A DNA stretch of 64,000 nt, taken from assembly GCA_049890095.1 (NCBI GenBank), contig JBMHCD010000010.1:1-64000 (forward strand). Reading direction: 5' to 3'. The notes below the pieces were generated by a model. The model was not told the origin of the DNA, made no database searches, and saw only the letters and a list, made by a program, of their open reading frames with translations. This DNA comes from JABAYQ01 sp049890095 (GTDB taxonomy: Bacteria > Bacteroidota > Bacteroidia > Flavobacteriales > UBA7312). Each line of letters opens with the position of its first letter. Position 1 is the stretch's first letter. Shown here in pieces: positions 63,567 to 64,000 of this stretch. The translations under genes and the position numbers were made by a program.

Positions 63567-64000
63567 ATGGCTGGAAATAATTTATCCCCAAGACAAAAAA
63601 TGATTGGTATGATGTATTTAGTACTAACAGCTCTGTTAGCATTAAATGTATCTAAAGAAGTTTTGAATGCCTTTCAGAATGTGAATGGTGGTATTGTTCG
63701 GACAACCGAAAATTTTAATAGTAAAAATGAAGAGGTATATAACCAATTTATCCTTGCTGCAGAAACTAATCCAACAAAAGCTGGTCCATGGAAAGATTTA
63801 GCTTTTGATGTCAAAACAAAATCTGATTCTTTAGTATTGTCTATACAAAAACTCAAGTTTAAAATGATTATGTCTGCTGATAAACAAGTAACGTTTTTTG
63901 GTAGTCAAGAACCTTTAGAAAACACTACTTTTGATGAACTACCAAATGATTTGAAGAGTACTTTGATGGTAGATATAAAGAAAAAATCTGATCGTCAAAT
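63567..64000 (+). CDS. gldM: Gliding motility / type IX secretion motor protein GldM, 5' part
   Basis: The first 144 residues are present; the gene runs off the right edge. It starts MAGNNLSPRQKMIGMMYLVLTALLALNVSKEVLNAF, the single N-terminal helix that packs in the GldL motor, followed by the start of the periplasmic stalk. The ATG at 63567 lies 31 bases after gldL. gldN should follow outside the window. Confidence 0.97.
   Translation, partial: MAGNNLSPRQKMIGMMYLVLTALLALNVSKEVLNAFQNVNGGIVRTTENFNSKNEEVYNQFILAAETNPTKAGPWKDLAFDVKTKSDSLVLSIQKLKFKMIMSADKQVTFFGSQEPLENTTFDELPNDLKSTLMVDIKKKSDRQ

Overview
The window is AT-rich, densely coding chromosomal DNA from a member of the Bacteroidota, most likely a flavobacterium-type (Flavobacteriales) organism. 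The evidence is: gldK-gldL-gldM and a PorP/SprF protein (type IX secretion and gliding), secreted proteins with type A and type B C-terminal sorting domains, several start regions preceded by the Bacteroidota -7 element TAnnTTTG, and gene neighbourhoods that are, from memory, typical of this class (coaX-porin-TPR-lptC-CNNM/CBS-ppiD; purH-mreBCD-pbp2-rodA; miaB-sigma54 activator-lptE-TPR-secG-groESL; topA-arginase-like-porP-gldKLM).

Layout. 1-8 kb: an M43 metalloprotease cut by the left edge, an SDR, a 1297-residue repeat protein with a type B sorting domain, and an extended SDR. 8.1-11.3 kb: a tightly overlapping photorepair operon (flavin reductase-like protein, a photolyase with an unusual domain order, a 43-residue DUF2256 protein, and a PhrB-type photolyase lacking its Fe-S cysteines). 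12.1-15.2 kb: a putative metal locus (His-rich exported peptide, TonB-dependent receptor, Cys/His-rich lipoprotein) closed by a terminator, followed by tRNA-Phe on the minus strand. 15.4-22.6 kb: coaX and an envelope cluster. 22.6-29.6 kb: the minus-strand cell-shape operon (purH, mreB, mreC, mreD, PBP2, rodA). 29.7-32.8 kb: an ABC permease and a secreted peptidyl-arginine deiminase-like protein.

32.8-46.9 kb is mostly housekeeping: mfd, fbp, a GNAT, aspartate kinase, a hydroxyacid dehydrogenase, mgtE, rsmA, a DUF4286 protein, a TPR protein, a coiled-coil lipoprotein, serS, and L27/L21. 47-49.3 kb: EamA permease, a heavy-metal-associated lipoprotein and heme A synthase. 49.3-50.5 kb: a frameshifted surface-protein gene. 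50.6-56.8 kb: groEL/ES, secG, a TPR protein, lptE, a sigma-54 activator and miaB. 57-64 kb: topA, a degenerate arginase-fold protein, porP, gldK, gldL and the start of gldM (cut by the right edge).

The themes connect. The type IX machinery encoded at the right end would export the protease, the repeat protein and the deiminase encoded elsewhere in the window. LptC and LptE serve outer-membrane LPS assembly alongside the shape genes. The best candidates for under-described biology are the photorepair operon, the three-gene metal locus, the deiminase with both carboxylate-reading arginines, and the arginase-fold pseudoenzyme beside the gld genes. No CRISPR array, insertion sequence, prophage or rRNA was seen. 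Apart from the broken gene at 49.3-50.5 kb there is no gene-free stretch longer than 300 bases.
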